Below are positions 1 to 7,630 of a DNA stretch of 64,000 nt, in pieces. The stretch's first letter is position 1. The number at the start of each line of letters is the position of its first letter. The position numbers and the translations under genes were made by a program. Location of the stretch: NCBI RefSeq assembly GCF_016919705.1, contig NZ_CP070371.1, positions 401,501-465,500 of the forward strand, read 5' to 3'. Below the pieces are notes generated by a model that searched no databases, had not been told where the DNA came from, and saw only the letters and a program-made list of their open reading frames with translations. Source of the DNA: Paracoccus methylovorus (GTDB lineage: Bacteria; Pseudomonadota; Alphaproteobacteria; Rhodobacterales; Rhodobacteraceae).

Positions 1-446
1 GGGATACCGAGTGCTGTGAAGCGGTTGAGGACCGCCGCGCGGATCTGGACCTCTGCCACCTGGCGGTCGAAGTCTCGCGACATCAGCCGCTGGCCGAGCA
101 GCTTCACGCAGTTCATTTTTGTTTCGACCCTGCTGCGGCGGTGATACCCGCTCCAGTTCCGCCAGAGCGCCCGGCCCAAGCGCTTCGATGCTCGCAGGAT
201 CTCGTTGCGCGCCCGGGCTCCGGCTGTGTCCGGCTTCCATGGCCTCGCATTCTGTCTCGGCGGTATGATAGCTGCAGCATCGCGGGCGGCGATGGCGTCA
301 TGGCAGGCACGGGTGTCATAGGCACCGTCGGCGGTGACGGTGGCGATCTCCTCCTCCGCCGGGATCTGGGCAAGCAGGTCCGGCAGCATCGGCGCATCGC
401 CAACACTGCTGGAGGTGACCTCGACGTAAGCGTTTGCAGGGGATCA
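1..446 (-). pseudogene. IS5-family transposase, C-terminal fragment
   Basis: Reading the minus strand from about 446 toward base 1 gives a DDE transposase segment with TADGAYDTRACHDAI (the second-aspartate region of IS5-type transposases) and the RSRVETKMNCVKLLG segment near the catalytic Glu, then a C-terminal tail leaving the window at base 1. The frame meets a stop just upstream of residues SPANAYVEV, so the N-terminal half is missing. It abuts an IS66 fragment. Seen: motifs and missing N-terminus. Inferred: a dead IS remnant; the rest of the C-terminus lies outside the window. Confidence 0.75.
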
Positions 447-454
447 CGGGCGGC

Positions 455-667
455 TTAGCTTGCCGGCCTGAAGTTCCAGGGCAGCAGGTCGTCGATGCGG
501 CTTTGCGGATGACCGCTGGCGATGGCGGTGAGCGTGGCCTTGAGGTAGGCGAAGGGCTCGATGCCGTTGATCTTGCAGGTTTCGATCAGCGAGGCGATGC
601 GGCCCCAGGCGATGCCGCCTTCGTCGTGACCGGCGAAGAGTGCATTCTTGCGATTGAGGGCCATCAC
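455..667 (-). pseudogene. IS66-family transposase TnpC, C-terminal fragment
   Basis: A 70-residue minus-strand frame reads ALNRKNALFAGHDEGG, then SLIETCKINGIEPFAYL and a tail ending SRIDDLLPWNFRPAS. This is the typical C-terminal end of IS66 TnpC proteins, normally about 500 residues long. The remaining TnpC and the tnpA/tnpB accessory genes are absent on the upstream side, where the recombinase operon begins at about 667. It is therefore a 3' remnant wedged between an IS5 fragment and the recombinase unit. Confidence 0.8.
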
Positions 668-702
668 CCGTTCATTCTGCCCATGTCGGGCAATTTGTTG
701 AG

Positions 703-1143
703 GTGCATTACCGGTGGCACGCGCTTTTTGGCCGACAGTTTCGGGTTGAGCGTGTCGACCGACGCAAGTCCGGTCAGTTTGTCCATATCGAGGTTCTGCC
801 TGGCATCTTCATGGTCGTGGCCGCGTGGATGCTCGACCCGGCGGCTTGCACCGGAATGGACCTCGGCACGCCGCGCGTATCGCTCGCGGCCCTGTCGGAT
901 CTCGATGACCTTCTGACTCGGCGCGGTCTTCGGCGAAGCTCTTCCGGTGATATCATCGCCGGAAAGGAACAGACCGATGCAAGACCTGCCCACCGGGCCG
1001 TCGCGCCCCAGGCAATTGCAGATGCAGTTCGACTCGGAGCGGTTGCGCGGAATGAGCCCACGGGAGCGCCAGCAGGTATTGACGCGCCTGGCCATTCTGC
1101 TGGCCGAAGCAGCGGGAGCGAGCGAGCTGGAGGGAGGCGATGA
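703..1143 (+). CDS. DUF5372-like small protein upstream of a serine recombinase
   Basis: A GTG-initiated frame begins HYRWHALFGRQFRVERVD and contains VVAAWMLDPAACTGMDLG and LLTRRGLRRSSSG. I recognise this from short proteins encoded next to mobile serine recombinases; the DUF5372 assignment is from memory. No catalytic residues are evident. The conserved part ends near 960; beyond that the frame runs over the next gene and looks non-conserved, so the true 3' end may be earlier or frameshifted. Together with the next two genes it forms a recombinase cassette. Function unknown. Confidence 0.45.
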   Translation: MHYRWHALFGRQFRVERVDRRKSGQFVHIEVLPGIFMVVAAWMLDPAACTGMDLGTPRVSLAALSDLDDLLTRRGLRRSSSGDIIAGKEQTDARPAHRAVAPQAIADAVRLGAVARNEPTGAPAGIDAPGHSAGRSSGSERAGGRR

Positions 1144-1153
1144 TGGACGGTGA
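977..1153 (+). CDS. Small recombinase-associated protein
   Basis: A 58-residue protein starting MQDLPTGPSRPRQLQMQFDS, followed by a helical segment RGMSPRERQQVLTRLAILLAEAA. Its 3' end overlaps the recombinase start by 14 bases, so translation is probably coupled. Small proteins like this commonly precede serine recombinases of this type in Rhizobiales and Rhodobacterales; a role as recombination accessory is only inferred from position. An in-frame upstream ATG at 947 would give 68 residues, but the 977 start leaves the conserved part intact. Confidence 0.55.
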   Translation: MQDLPTGPSRPRQLQMQFDSERLRGMSPRERQQVLTRLAILLAEAAGASELEGGDDGR

Positions 1154-2463
1154 TGTTCTTCCACCGGCCATCCTGCAGCGCAAGGCGGTGGTCTATGTGC
1201 GCCAATCGACCCCGGCCCAGGTGGAGCTCAACACCGAGAGCCGGCGACGGCAGTATGAACTGGTCGAGATCGCGCGTCGTCGTGGTTTCAGGACCGTGGA
1301 TGTGATTGACGACGATCTTGGCCGCTCCGCCAGCGGCATGGTGGCCCGGCCCGGCTTCGAGAAGCTTGTCGCCGCCTTGTGCGCCGGGGAAGTCGGCGCC
1401 GTGCTCTGCTTTGACGCTTCGCGGCTGGCACGCAACGGCAGGGACTGGCACCACCTGCTCGAACTGTGCGGGCTTGTCGAGGCGCGTGTCATCGACCTCG
1501 ATGGCATCTACGATCCCTGCCTGCCGAACGACCGCCTGCTGCTCGGCATGAAGGGCAGCATCAGCGAGTTCGAGCTTGGGGTGATCCGGGCGCGCATGCT
1601 TGACGCCGCCCGGGCGAAGGCGCGCCGTGGCGAACTTCGGATCAGCGTGCCGATCGGCTATATCTGGCATCGCGAGGCCGGCCTCGGCCTCGATCCCGAC
1701 TTCCGGCTCCAGCAGTGTCATCCGGCTGGTCTTCGAGCGATTCCGCCAACTCGGCAGCGCACGGCAGACGCATCTGTCGCTGGCGGCGGAGGGGGTGTTC
1801 TTTCCGCGCCCCTCGGACGGCAAACGCCTGACCTCCTTCGATTGGACAGCGATCCGCTATCGCAACGTCATCGGGCTGCTGAAGAACCCCTTCTACGCAG
1901 GGGCCTATGTCTATGGAAAGAGTGAGAAGCGCATTGAACTGGTCGACGGTCGCGCGCGTAAGACCTACGGCCATGGCAAGCCGCCTGAGGCGTGGGACGT
2001 GTTGATCCGTGATCATCATGCCGCCTATATCGATTGGGCGGAATACGAGCGGAACCAGATGCTGCTCGCAGCCAACGCCTATGGACGTGCGGGAGGACAG
2101 AAGTCCGGGCGGGGCGGCCGTGCTCTTCTTGCCGGCATGCTGACCTGCGGGCGCTGTGGCCGCGGTCTGGCCGTCGCCTATGTCGGCGCCCCGCCCGGCC
2201 GTCCGACCTATCGCTGCGATCGGCCCAATCTCATGCTCGGCCTGCCGCGCTGTCTCAGCTTCGGTGGATCCCGTGTGGACGCCGCGATCGCATCGGAGAT
2301 ACTGCGCGTGGTCGAGCCGATGGCGATCGAGGCCGCACTGGAGGCGGAGCGGATGCACAGGGAAGGAGAGGCCGAGCGCCGGCGCGTAGCCGAACTCGAC
2401 CTGCAGCAGTCAGAATACGATGCTTCGCTGGCGGAACGGCGCTATGCTGTCAATCGGCGTTGA
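1140..2463 (+). pseudogene. Large serine recombinase, frameshifted and 3'-truncated
   Basis: The N-terminal resolvase domain begins MMDGDVLPPAILQRKAVVYV, with the candidate nucleophile in VYVRQST (Ser23), followed by DDLGRSASGMVARPGF and DASRLARNGRDW. Near 1710-1715 the frame breaks: the upstream frame reads LDPDFRLQQ and the homology resumes one base out of register as VIRLVFERFRQLGS. The recombinase domain and a zinc-ribbon-like stretch (LTCGRCGRGLAVAY ... RCLSFGGSRVD) follow. The coiled-coil C-terminus stops abruptly at LAERRYAVNRR, exactly where an IS21 end begins. A one-base insertion and the IS truncation make it inactive unless the frameshift is a sequencing error. A GGAGGGAGG ribosome site lies just before the start. 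Confidence 0.85.
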
Positions 2464-3060
2464 ATGGTGCCCCCTTATCGGCGTCCAAAAGTGACCCCTT
2501 TGGCGCGCGGGTGAGCAGGCCCGTGGCGGCGTAGCTTTCCAGCTGGCGCAGCCGACGCGGGCCTGCGTTTTGGAGGGCGGTCAAGCTCGTGTTTTGATGC
2601 GCCAGCTGTCGTTGCCGGTTTCGACGATGTCGCAATGGTGGGTGAGACGATCGAGCAGCGCGGTGGTCATCTTCGCGTCTCCGAAGACGGTCGGCCACTC
2701 CCCGAATGCCAGGTTGGTGGTGACGATGACGGAGGTCTGCTCGTAGAGCTTGCTGACCAGATGGAACAGCAACTGACCGCCGGACTGTGCGAATGGCAAG
2801 TATCCGAGCTCATCGAGGATGACGAAGTCGAGCCGCATGAGATGCTCGGCCAGGCGGCCCGCCCGCCCTGCACGGGCCTCGGCCTCGAGCCTGTTCACGA
2901 GGTCCACAACATTGAAGAAGCGGCCGCGAGCGCCGTTGCGGATGGCAGCGCGCGCGATCGCCACGGAGATATGGGTCTTGCCGGTCCCGGTGCCGCCGAC
3001 CAGCACGACATTGCGCTGCTGGCTGAGGAATTCCCCGCTGGCCAGCCCGATTTCAGATGC
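2464..3060 (-). mobile_element. IS21-type element remnant
   Basis: The segment begins with a GTGCCCCCTTATCGG / CAAAAGTGACCCC end-like sequence at 2464-2500 and carries only the 3' part of istB on the minus strand; istA is absent. It interrupts the serine recombinase on its left and a membrane-protein gene on its right, so it is a deletion derivative joining two formerly separate regions. Confidence 0.65.
2581..3060 (-). pseudogene. istB: IstB-like ATPase (IS21 helper), N-terminally truncated
   Basis: The frame reads [18 protein letters not shown] followed by a Walker A segment GGTGTGKTH, a Walker B segment [26 protein letters not shown] and [19 protein letters not shown], ending IKTRA. These are the diagnostic blocks of IstB, the AAA+ helper of IS21 transposases (normally about 245-260 residues). 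The N-terminal DNA-interaction part is gone: at about 3050-3062 the sequence switches to an unrelated membrane-protein gene. No istA partner is present, so the element cannot move by itself. Confidence 0.85.
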
Positions 3061-3257
3061 CGCAGGAAGGGGCGGTAGTTCACGGCGATGTGGGCGCCCG
3101 CACCCAGCACGAACAACCACGAAAGCCATTCGTGGACGAAGGTGACGTAGCCGGGCACGATGTCGAAGAACATCATGACGCCGGTTCCGAACATCAGAAC
3201 CGAGGCGCCGATGGTCAGCGGAGTCGCCCAGCGGCGCATGGTTATGGCTTCGGCCAT
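3061..3257 (-). pseudogene. DUF4405-like membrane protein, 5' fragment
   Basis: The start [20 protein letters not shown] is followed by two hydrophobic helices ([16 protein letters not shown] and [16 protein letters not shown]) and [10 protein letters not shown], after which the sequence runs into the IstB remnant. The two-helix pattern with a histidine resembles DUF4405/cytochrome b561-like proteins, but only about 65 residues survive. A MarR-type palindrome lies 114 bases upstream of its start codon, so the intact ancestor was probably a member of the neighbouring MarR regulon. Truncation is seen; family assignment is tentative. Confidence 0.6.
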
Positions 3258-3370
3258 GTCGGAACCTTTCGAGTTGGGCGGGTGCAGGCCGGGGAGCAGG
3301 CGTCAGGCCAGCCTTTCCCGTCCTGCGGATGGGCCATCCGCAGCGATCCTCGCTATTTATCACCGCCTAT

Positions 3371-3385
3371 TGTGTATTATGCACA
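3371..3385. promoter_or_regulatory. MarR-type operator 1
   Basis: TGTGTATTATGCACA, a 15-bp imperfect palindrome that recurs five more times within 4.3 kb. It lies upstream of the truncated DUF4405-like gene and downstream of the MFS gene stop, so it most likely controlled the truncated gene. Confidence 0.75.
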
Positions 3386-3441
3386 TAATTGAGCATGCGG
3401 CCCACGTCAAGCTGAAACGTGCAAAATACGCATATGTGGCA

Positions 3442-4677
3442 TCACGGGTCAGCTCTCTTTGATGAATCCGATCCCGCCGGAGATAGTGCCACGACGGCAA
3501 TACCGGCCAAGGCCAGCCCGACAAGGGCCATGGCCCACCCGGTGAAATGCTGGCCCTCGATCAGCAGCCCCCCGGCAATCGGTGCGACGATGTTGATCAG
3601 CGCGGCCATGGACTGGGCCATCCCCATCGCAGCACCCTGCGAGGTGGCGGGCACGATGAGTGAAAGTGCGGCGACAAGCGTGGGCCGGGCCAAGGCGATG
3701 CCTGTTGCGGCCATCACTATTCCGGCCGCCAACGCCGGGACCGTGCCGACAAGGCCGATGATCATGAACCCGATGGCGAGGAGGCTGAAGGAGGCCATGG
3801 CCAGCGTCCTCTCGCGCAGGGCCTTGCCAAGGAGCGGCATCACGACGACCTGCACCAGAATATTGATCGCTCCGGCCGCAACGAACACGAACCCGATCTC
3901 TGTCGGACCGAAGGGCCGGCCTTGCCATTGGAAGCGGGCGTGCAGCACCAGGGCGAATTGCGATCCGAACAGGCTGAACGCCATGAACAGCAGGGCGAGC
4001 GCCGCAAGAAGGTGCTTCACCTGCGGCAAGGCGAGAAGACCGCCGATCTGCGCCAGGAAAGGTGCTGGCGCTGGCTTGTGGATCGGCTGCTGTCCTTCGG
4101 CGGGAAGCAGGAGGCAGGTTGCCAGGATGCTGGCCAGGGAAACGACTGCGGCGACTCCGAACGGCACGGCCAGTCCCATCGGTGCCAGAACACCTGCCAG
4201 CGCCGGTCCGACCATCGTGCCGACACCCATCGCGGCACTGACGAAGCCGATGGCCTGTCGCCGCTTGTGGGGCGCAGTCCGGTCCGACACATAGGCGGTC
4301 GCGATCGAGATGTTGCCTGCCGACAGGCCGCCGAGGATTCGAGCGGCGAACACGACGGCAAGATTGGGGGCCAGGGCGAGCAGGAGGAAGCTCGCACAGG
4401 TTCCGATCTGGCTGGCCACCAGCAGCCGCTTGCGGCCGAACAGGTCGGAGGCTTTCCCGAGGATCGGCGCGGCCAGCAACTCGCACAGCGAAAAGCTGGC
4501 CAGCAGCAGGCCGATGGTCAGGGGCGTGGCTCCGAACTCGCTTGCGTAGAACGGCAGCAGGGGCAGGATCATGCCCAGACCAGCACTTTCCACCGCGACA
4601 ACCGCCAAGATCGGGGGCAGGGGACTCCGATCCGGCGCGGCGGGCTCCTCGGGCATCATCGGACTGTTTCCTTGCAT
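3442..4677 (-). CDS. MFS multidrug efflux transporter
   Basis: A 411-residue protein with about 12 hydrophobic segments. It is a major facilitator superfamily drug:proton antiporter of the TetA/DHA1 kind: the TM2-TM3 loop carries GKASDLFGRKRLL (motif A) and the N-terminal half has SAGNISIATAYVSDRTAP and MGVGTMVGPALAGVL (motif C-like). It sits 6 bases downstream of a second MFS gene on the same strand, so the two are co-transcribed and probably controlled by the operators at 5992-6100. The substrate is unknown; the adjacent MarR repressor and FAD monooxygenase suggest export of an aromatic or antibiotic-like compound. Start ATG at 4677; no truncation seen. Confidence 0.88.
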   Translation of the reverse strand: MQGNSPMMPEEPAAPDRSPLPPILAVVAVESAGLGMILPLLPFYASEFGATPLTIGLLLASFSLCELLAAPILGKASDLFGRKRLLVASQIGTCASFLLLALAPNLAVVFAARILGGLSAGNISIATAYVSDRTAPHKRRQAIGFVSAAMGVGTMVGPALAGVLAPMGLAVPFGVAAVVSLASILATCLLLPAEGQQPIHKPAPAPFLAQIGGLLALPQVKHLLAALALLFMAFSLFGSQFALVLHARFQWQGRPFGPTEIGFVFVAAGAINILVQVVVMPLLGKALRERTLAMASFSLLAIGFMIIGLVGTVPALAAGIVMAATGIALARPTLVAALSLIVPATSQGAAMGMAQSMAALINIVAPIAGGLLIEGQHFTGWAMALVGLALAGIAVVALSPAGSDSSKRADP

Positions 4678-4683
4678 GGGAGA

Positions 4684-5916
4684 TCAGTCGGCCCGCGCCG
4701 CCGTTTCCGGGTCCACCGCCGGCAGATGTCGCCAGGCGATGGCTGCGGTCAGTGCGACGAGGGCGATGATCACGCCGGTCCAAAGGCCGTAGAGCGCCTG
4801 TCCTATCAACAGCCCGGCGAAGACCGGGGAGGCGACATCGGTGAGCGCGATCAGGGATTGGGTGGTGCCGATGACGATCCCTTGCCGTTCCTGCGGAGCA
4901 TGGACCGACAGAGCCGAGAAGAACGTCGGGCGCGCCATCGCATCGCCGAAGCTGACGCAGAGGATAGCGAGAACGAGGACCGGAAGCGTTGTCGCAAGAC
5001 CCACCGTCATGTAGCCGGTGGCGACGATGGCACAGATGAATATGATCAGGCGACGTACGGTGAAGAACCGTCCCAGCCAGCGCAGCAGGAACAGTTGCAC
5101 GAGGATGTTGATCGCTCCGTCCGCCGCCAGCACATAGCCAAGCTCGCGCGGGCCGAAGGGATTTTCCGGTGTGACGAAACTCGCCTGGAGGTAGTTGGCA
5201 AGCTGCGAGCTATACATCCCGTAGGCGAAGAAATAGCAGAGCAGCACGACGACCAGCACGCGGATCAGCGGCGAGCCGACGATTGACCTGAACGAGACCT
5301 CGCGCGATGCGTCGGGGGTTTGCGATGCGGCCGGGCTGCGCTTCAGCCAGAGTGCCGTGACGGTGAAGCTGACAGCAGACAGCACCATCGCGGCGTAGAT
5401 CGGTGCGGTCAGCGAGATGTCGGACAGATAGCCGGAAATGCCTGCCCCGACGATGCCGCCCAGCCCTACCCCAGCGTGGAGGGTGCCGATCGCCTGTCTT
5501 CGATTGGCGGGCGAACTGTGGTCGGCGGCATAGGCGGCTGCGGCGGCAAAGGTTCCGCCGGTGAAGCCGAACAGCATCCTTGCCAGCAGGACAGGGATAA
5601 CGGCCTGAGCCAGGCCCAGCAGCAGCAGGCTGACGAAGGCTGTGGCTTGCGTGGCGAGCAAGATCCGCTTGCGCCCCAGCCGGTCGGAGAGTTGGCCGAT
5701 CAGCGGTGCCGCGACCAGGTGGGTCAATGCCTCGGTGCCCATGACGATGCCGAGGATCAGCGGTGTGCCGCCCATCTCCTGGATATAGAATGGCAGGATC
5801 GGCAGGGTGGAGGCGGCGCTGGCAGCATAAAGGCTGACGACCAGGAAGACCGGCAGCATCAGCCGCCAATCGAGTCTTTCCGGGGCGGCATCGTCCGCAG
5901 TTGCTGCGTCGTTCAT
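4684..5916 (-). CDS. MFS multidrug efflux transporter (first gene of pair)
   Basis: 410 residues starting MNDAATADDAAPERLDWRL. This start is preferred over an in-frame ATG at 5991 because AGAAGGAATCGCG precedes it and the longer version would run through the operator region. About 12 transmembrane segments and motif A GQLSDRLGRKRIL mark a DHA1-type proton-driven exporter. It resembles the next gene in overall plan but is not identical, so the pair may have distinct substrate ranges. The promoter lies in the 5917-6120 divergent region, which contains three copies of the MarR-type palindrome, so repression by the MarR protein encoded at 7099-7545 is the simplest model. Confidence 0.88.
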   Translation of the reverse strand: MNDAATADDAAPERLDWRLMLPVFLVVSLYAASAASTLPILPFYIQEMGGTPLILGIVMGTEALTHLVAAPLIGQLSDRLGRKRILLATQATAFVSLLLLGLAQAVIPVLLARMLFGFTGGTFAAAAAYAADHSSPANRRQAIGTLHAGVGLGGIVGAGISGYLSDISLTAPIYAAMVLSAVSFTVTALWLKRSPAASQTPDASREVSFRSIVGSPLIRVLVVVLLCYFFAYGMYSSQLANYLQASFVTPENPFGPRELGYVLAADGAINILVQLFLLRWLGRFFTVRRLIIFICAIVATGYMTVGLATTLPVLVLAILCVSFGDAMARPTFFSALSVHAPQERQGIVIGTTQSLIALTDVASPVFAGLLIGQALYGLWTGVIIALVALTAAIAWRHLPAVDPETAARAD

Positions 5917-5991
5917 CTCGCGATTCCTTCTGTTGGCGCGCATCTGCGTCGCGAATGAGCGTCGGGAAGTCGGTTGCTGCCGCCCGCTCAA

Positions 5992-6006
5992 TGTGTATCA
6001 TGCACA
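5992..6006. promoter_or_regulatory. MarR-type operator 2
   Basis: TGTGTATCATGCACA. The nearest of three copies to the MFS gene start (76 bases upstream). It is 48 bases, start to start, from operator 3, the same spacing as between operators 5 and 6. Confidence 0.8.
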
Positions 6007-6039
6007 TAAATGTGGCATGCCTCCGGCGTCAACAGAAAA

Positions 6040-6054
6040 CGTGTATCATGCACA
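6040..6054. promoter_or_regulatory. MarR-type operator 3
   Basis: CGTGTATCATGCACA, differing from operator 2 only at the first base. It is centrally placed in the divergent promoter region between the MFS pair and the reductase gene. Confidence 0.8.
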
Positions 6055-6085
6055 TTATATTGACGCAGCGCTTCCCGCCATGATA

Positions 6086-6100
6086 TGTGCTTTATACACA
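6086..6100. promoter_or_regulatory. MarR-type operator 4
   Basis: TGTGCTTTATACACA, in the inverse orientation relative to operators 2 and 3. It ends 20 bases before the reductase start codon, just ahead of the AGGAAG ribosome site, so bound repressor would block initiation of that transcript. Confidence 0.8.
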
Positions 6101-6120
6101 CATCAAGAAAGGAAGCCGCC

Positions 6121-7074
6121 ATGAAGGCTCTGGTTGTGCAGGACTACGGCCGGTCGCCGGCCTATACCGATTTCCCCGATCCGGCCGTAGGGCCGGGCGA
6201 GGTTCGGGTTGCCGTCAACGCCGCCGCGATGAGCCAGGTGGTCAAGGGACGGGCCGCAGGCAGCCACTACAGCGCATCGGGCGGGCTGCCCTTCGTCGCT
6301 GGCATCGACGGTGTTGGTCGCCTTGATGACGGGCGCCGGGTCTGGTTCGTCCTGCCGCGCGATCCCTTTGGCAGCATGGCAGAGCAGACGGTGGTGCCAG
6401 TGGCGCAGTGCCTTGTCTTGCCGGACGATCTCGATGACCTGACGGCGGCGGCCATCGCCAACCCGGGCATGTCATCCTGGGTCACCTATACCGAGCGGGC
6501 GCGGCTTCAGCCTGGCGAGACCGTTCTCGTCAACGGCGCTACCGGAACCTCGGGCAGGCTTGCCGTCCAGATCGCCAGGCACCTGGGGGCGGGGAAGATC
6601 ATCGCCACCGGCCGCGACGCCGAGGCTTTGCGCGAGGTCGCCGCTTTGGGCGCGGACGTGACGATCCCGCTTACGGAGGATGCGGCTGCCCTCGAGGAGA
6701 GGTTCAAAGAGCAGTTCGCGCAAGGCGTCGATGTGGTCGTCGACTACCTTTGGGGGATGAGCGCGGAATGCCTGCTGATCGCTGGGGCCAAGACCGGACG
6801 GCCCGGCACTCCGATCCGCGTGATCCAGATCGGCTCGGTCAGCGGCGCGACCATCACCCTTCCGAGCGCGGTTCTGCGGGCTTCCGCGATCGAACTCATG
6901 GGCGCCGGTCATGGCGCCGTCCCGCTCGACCGTCATCTTGCGGCGGTGGAGGCGCTGCTGAAGGCGGTGGCGCCCGCGAACCTGAAAATCGCGTTCCACG
7001 CAGTCCCGCTATCAGACGGCACTCGAGCCTGGGATCGGGACGACAGCCGCAACCGCACGGTGTTCGTGGTCTGA
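6121..7074 (+). CDS. Medium-chain (quinone-reductase-like) NADPH oxidoreductase
   Basis: 317 residues starting MKALVVQDYGRSPAYTDFP, chosen because AAAGGAAG lies just upstream and the operator lies outside the gene. It has a GroES-like N-terminal domain and a Rossmann fold with GATGTSGRLAVQIARHLGAG at about residues 140-160, typical of the zinc-free quinone oxidoreductase/enoyl reductase branch of the MDR superfamily. The pattern of zinc ligands of alcohol dehydrogenases is not seen. It is expressed divergently from the MFS pair and shares the MarR-type operators, so it probably reduces a quinone or enone form of the compound handled by the regulon. Confidence 0.85.
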   Translation: MKALVVQDYGRSPAYTDFPDPAVGPGEVRVAVNAAAMSQVVKGRAAGSHYSASGGLPFVAGIDGVGRLDDGRRVWFVLPRDPFGSMAEQTVVPVAQCLVLPDDLDDLTAAAIANPGMSSWVTYTERARLQPGETVLVNGATGTSGRLAVQIARHLGAGKIIATGRDAEALREVAALGADVTIPLTEDAAALEERFKEQFAQGVDVVVDYLWGMSAECLLIAGAKTGRPGTPIRVIQIGSVSGATITLPSAVLRASAIELMGAGHGAVPLDRHLAAVEALLKAVAPANLKIAFHAVPLSDGTRAWDRDDSRNRTVFVV

Positions 7075-7098
7075 CATCCGGCTCGCTCCGGGCCTATC

Positions 7099-7545
7099 CT
7101 ACTCGCTTCGGGTAGGCTCGGCGCTCATGCTGTCGGCGAGCATCTTCATCAGCCGGATCAACTCGTCGAAATCGTCACGTTTCCAGTCCTTGAACAGCGA
7201 AAGCACCATCTTCTCCCGCGCGGCATCAACCGCGTCCGTCGCGGCCTTGCCTTTGGTCGTGATGACTGCCTCGCGCACCCGCTTGTCAGAGGGGGAGGCG
7301 CGGCGTTCGACCAGCCCGATCTCCTCCAGCCGGGCGATCTGGCGGCTTACGGTCGTGTAGTCGCGCCCGACACCATCGGCCAGTTCGACCACCCCGATCG
7401 GCCCCCGCCGCTCGACCGTGACGAGCAGCGGAAACAGCGCCCTCTCCAGCGTAAGCCCCGCGATTTCCAGCAGTTGCGCATCCCGCTCGGGGCGGTTCAT
7501 CAGGCTGGCGATGTCCATCAGCGCCCGATGCAGCTCGGGCAACAT
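7099..7545 (-). CDS. MarR-family transcriptional repressor
   Basis: 148 residues from ATG 7545 (MLPELHRALMDIASLMN). The winged helix includes GPIGVVELADGVGRDYTTVSR (recognition helix), LEEIGLVERRASPSDKRVRE (wing) and a helical dimerisation tail. The length matches typical MarR proteins. An in-frame ATG at 7599 would add 18 residues but lacks a ribosome site and would put operator 5 inside the gene, so the shorter form is preferred, although its AGGA is only a few bases from the ATG. It faces the FAD monooxygenase gene across two operators and is the obvious regulator of the six-site regulon, including itself. Confidence 0.88.
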   Translation of the reverse strand: MLPELHRALMDIASLMNRPERDAQLLEIAGLTLERALFPLLVTVERRGPIGVVELADGVGRDYTTVSRQIARLEEIGLVERRASPSDKRVREAVITTKGKAATDAVDAAREKMVLSLFKDWKRDDFDELIRLMKMLADSMSAEPTRSE

Positions 7546-7555
7546 CTTCCTGATA

Positions 7556-7570
7556 TGTGTATGATGCACT
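7556..7570. promoter_or_regulatory. MarR-type operator 5
   Basis: TGTGTATGATGCACT, one base off the consensus at its end. It overlaps the marR leader, supporting autorepression. Confidence 0.75.
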
Positions 7571-7603
7571 TTTATCGTTGACACGCGCAGACCCTCCATA
7601 ATA

Positions 7604-7618
7604 TGTGCATCATACACA
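7604..7618. promoter_or_regulatory. MarR-type operator 6
   Basis: TGTGCATCATACACA, a perfect inverted repeat apart from the central base. It ends 12 bases before the FAD monooxygenase start, immediately before its GGAGAG ribosome site. Confidence 0.82.
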
Positions 7619-7630
7619 TTGGAGAGAACG

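Noticed and set aside
774..1823. Long minus-strand open frame of about 350 codons
   Set aside because: It is antisense to the serine recombinase and its accessory genes, whose plus-strand motifs are clear; the minus frame has no recognisable motif.
3922..5286. Long plus-strand frame opposite the two MFS genes
   Set aside because: The translation is rich in Gln, Arg, Asp and Glu without hydrophobic or family patterns, the usual shadow of a GC-rich membrane-protein gene.
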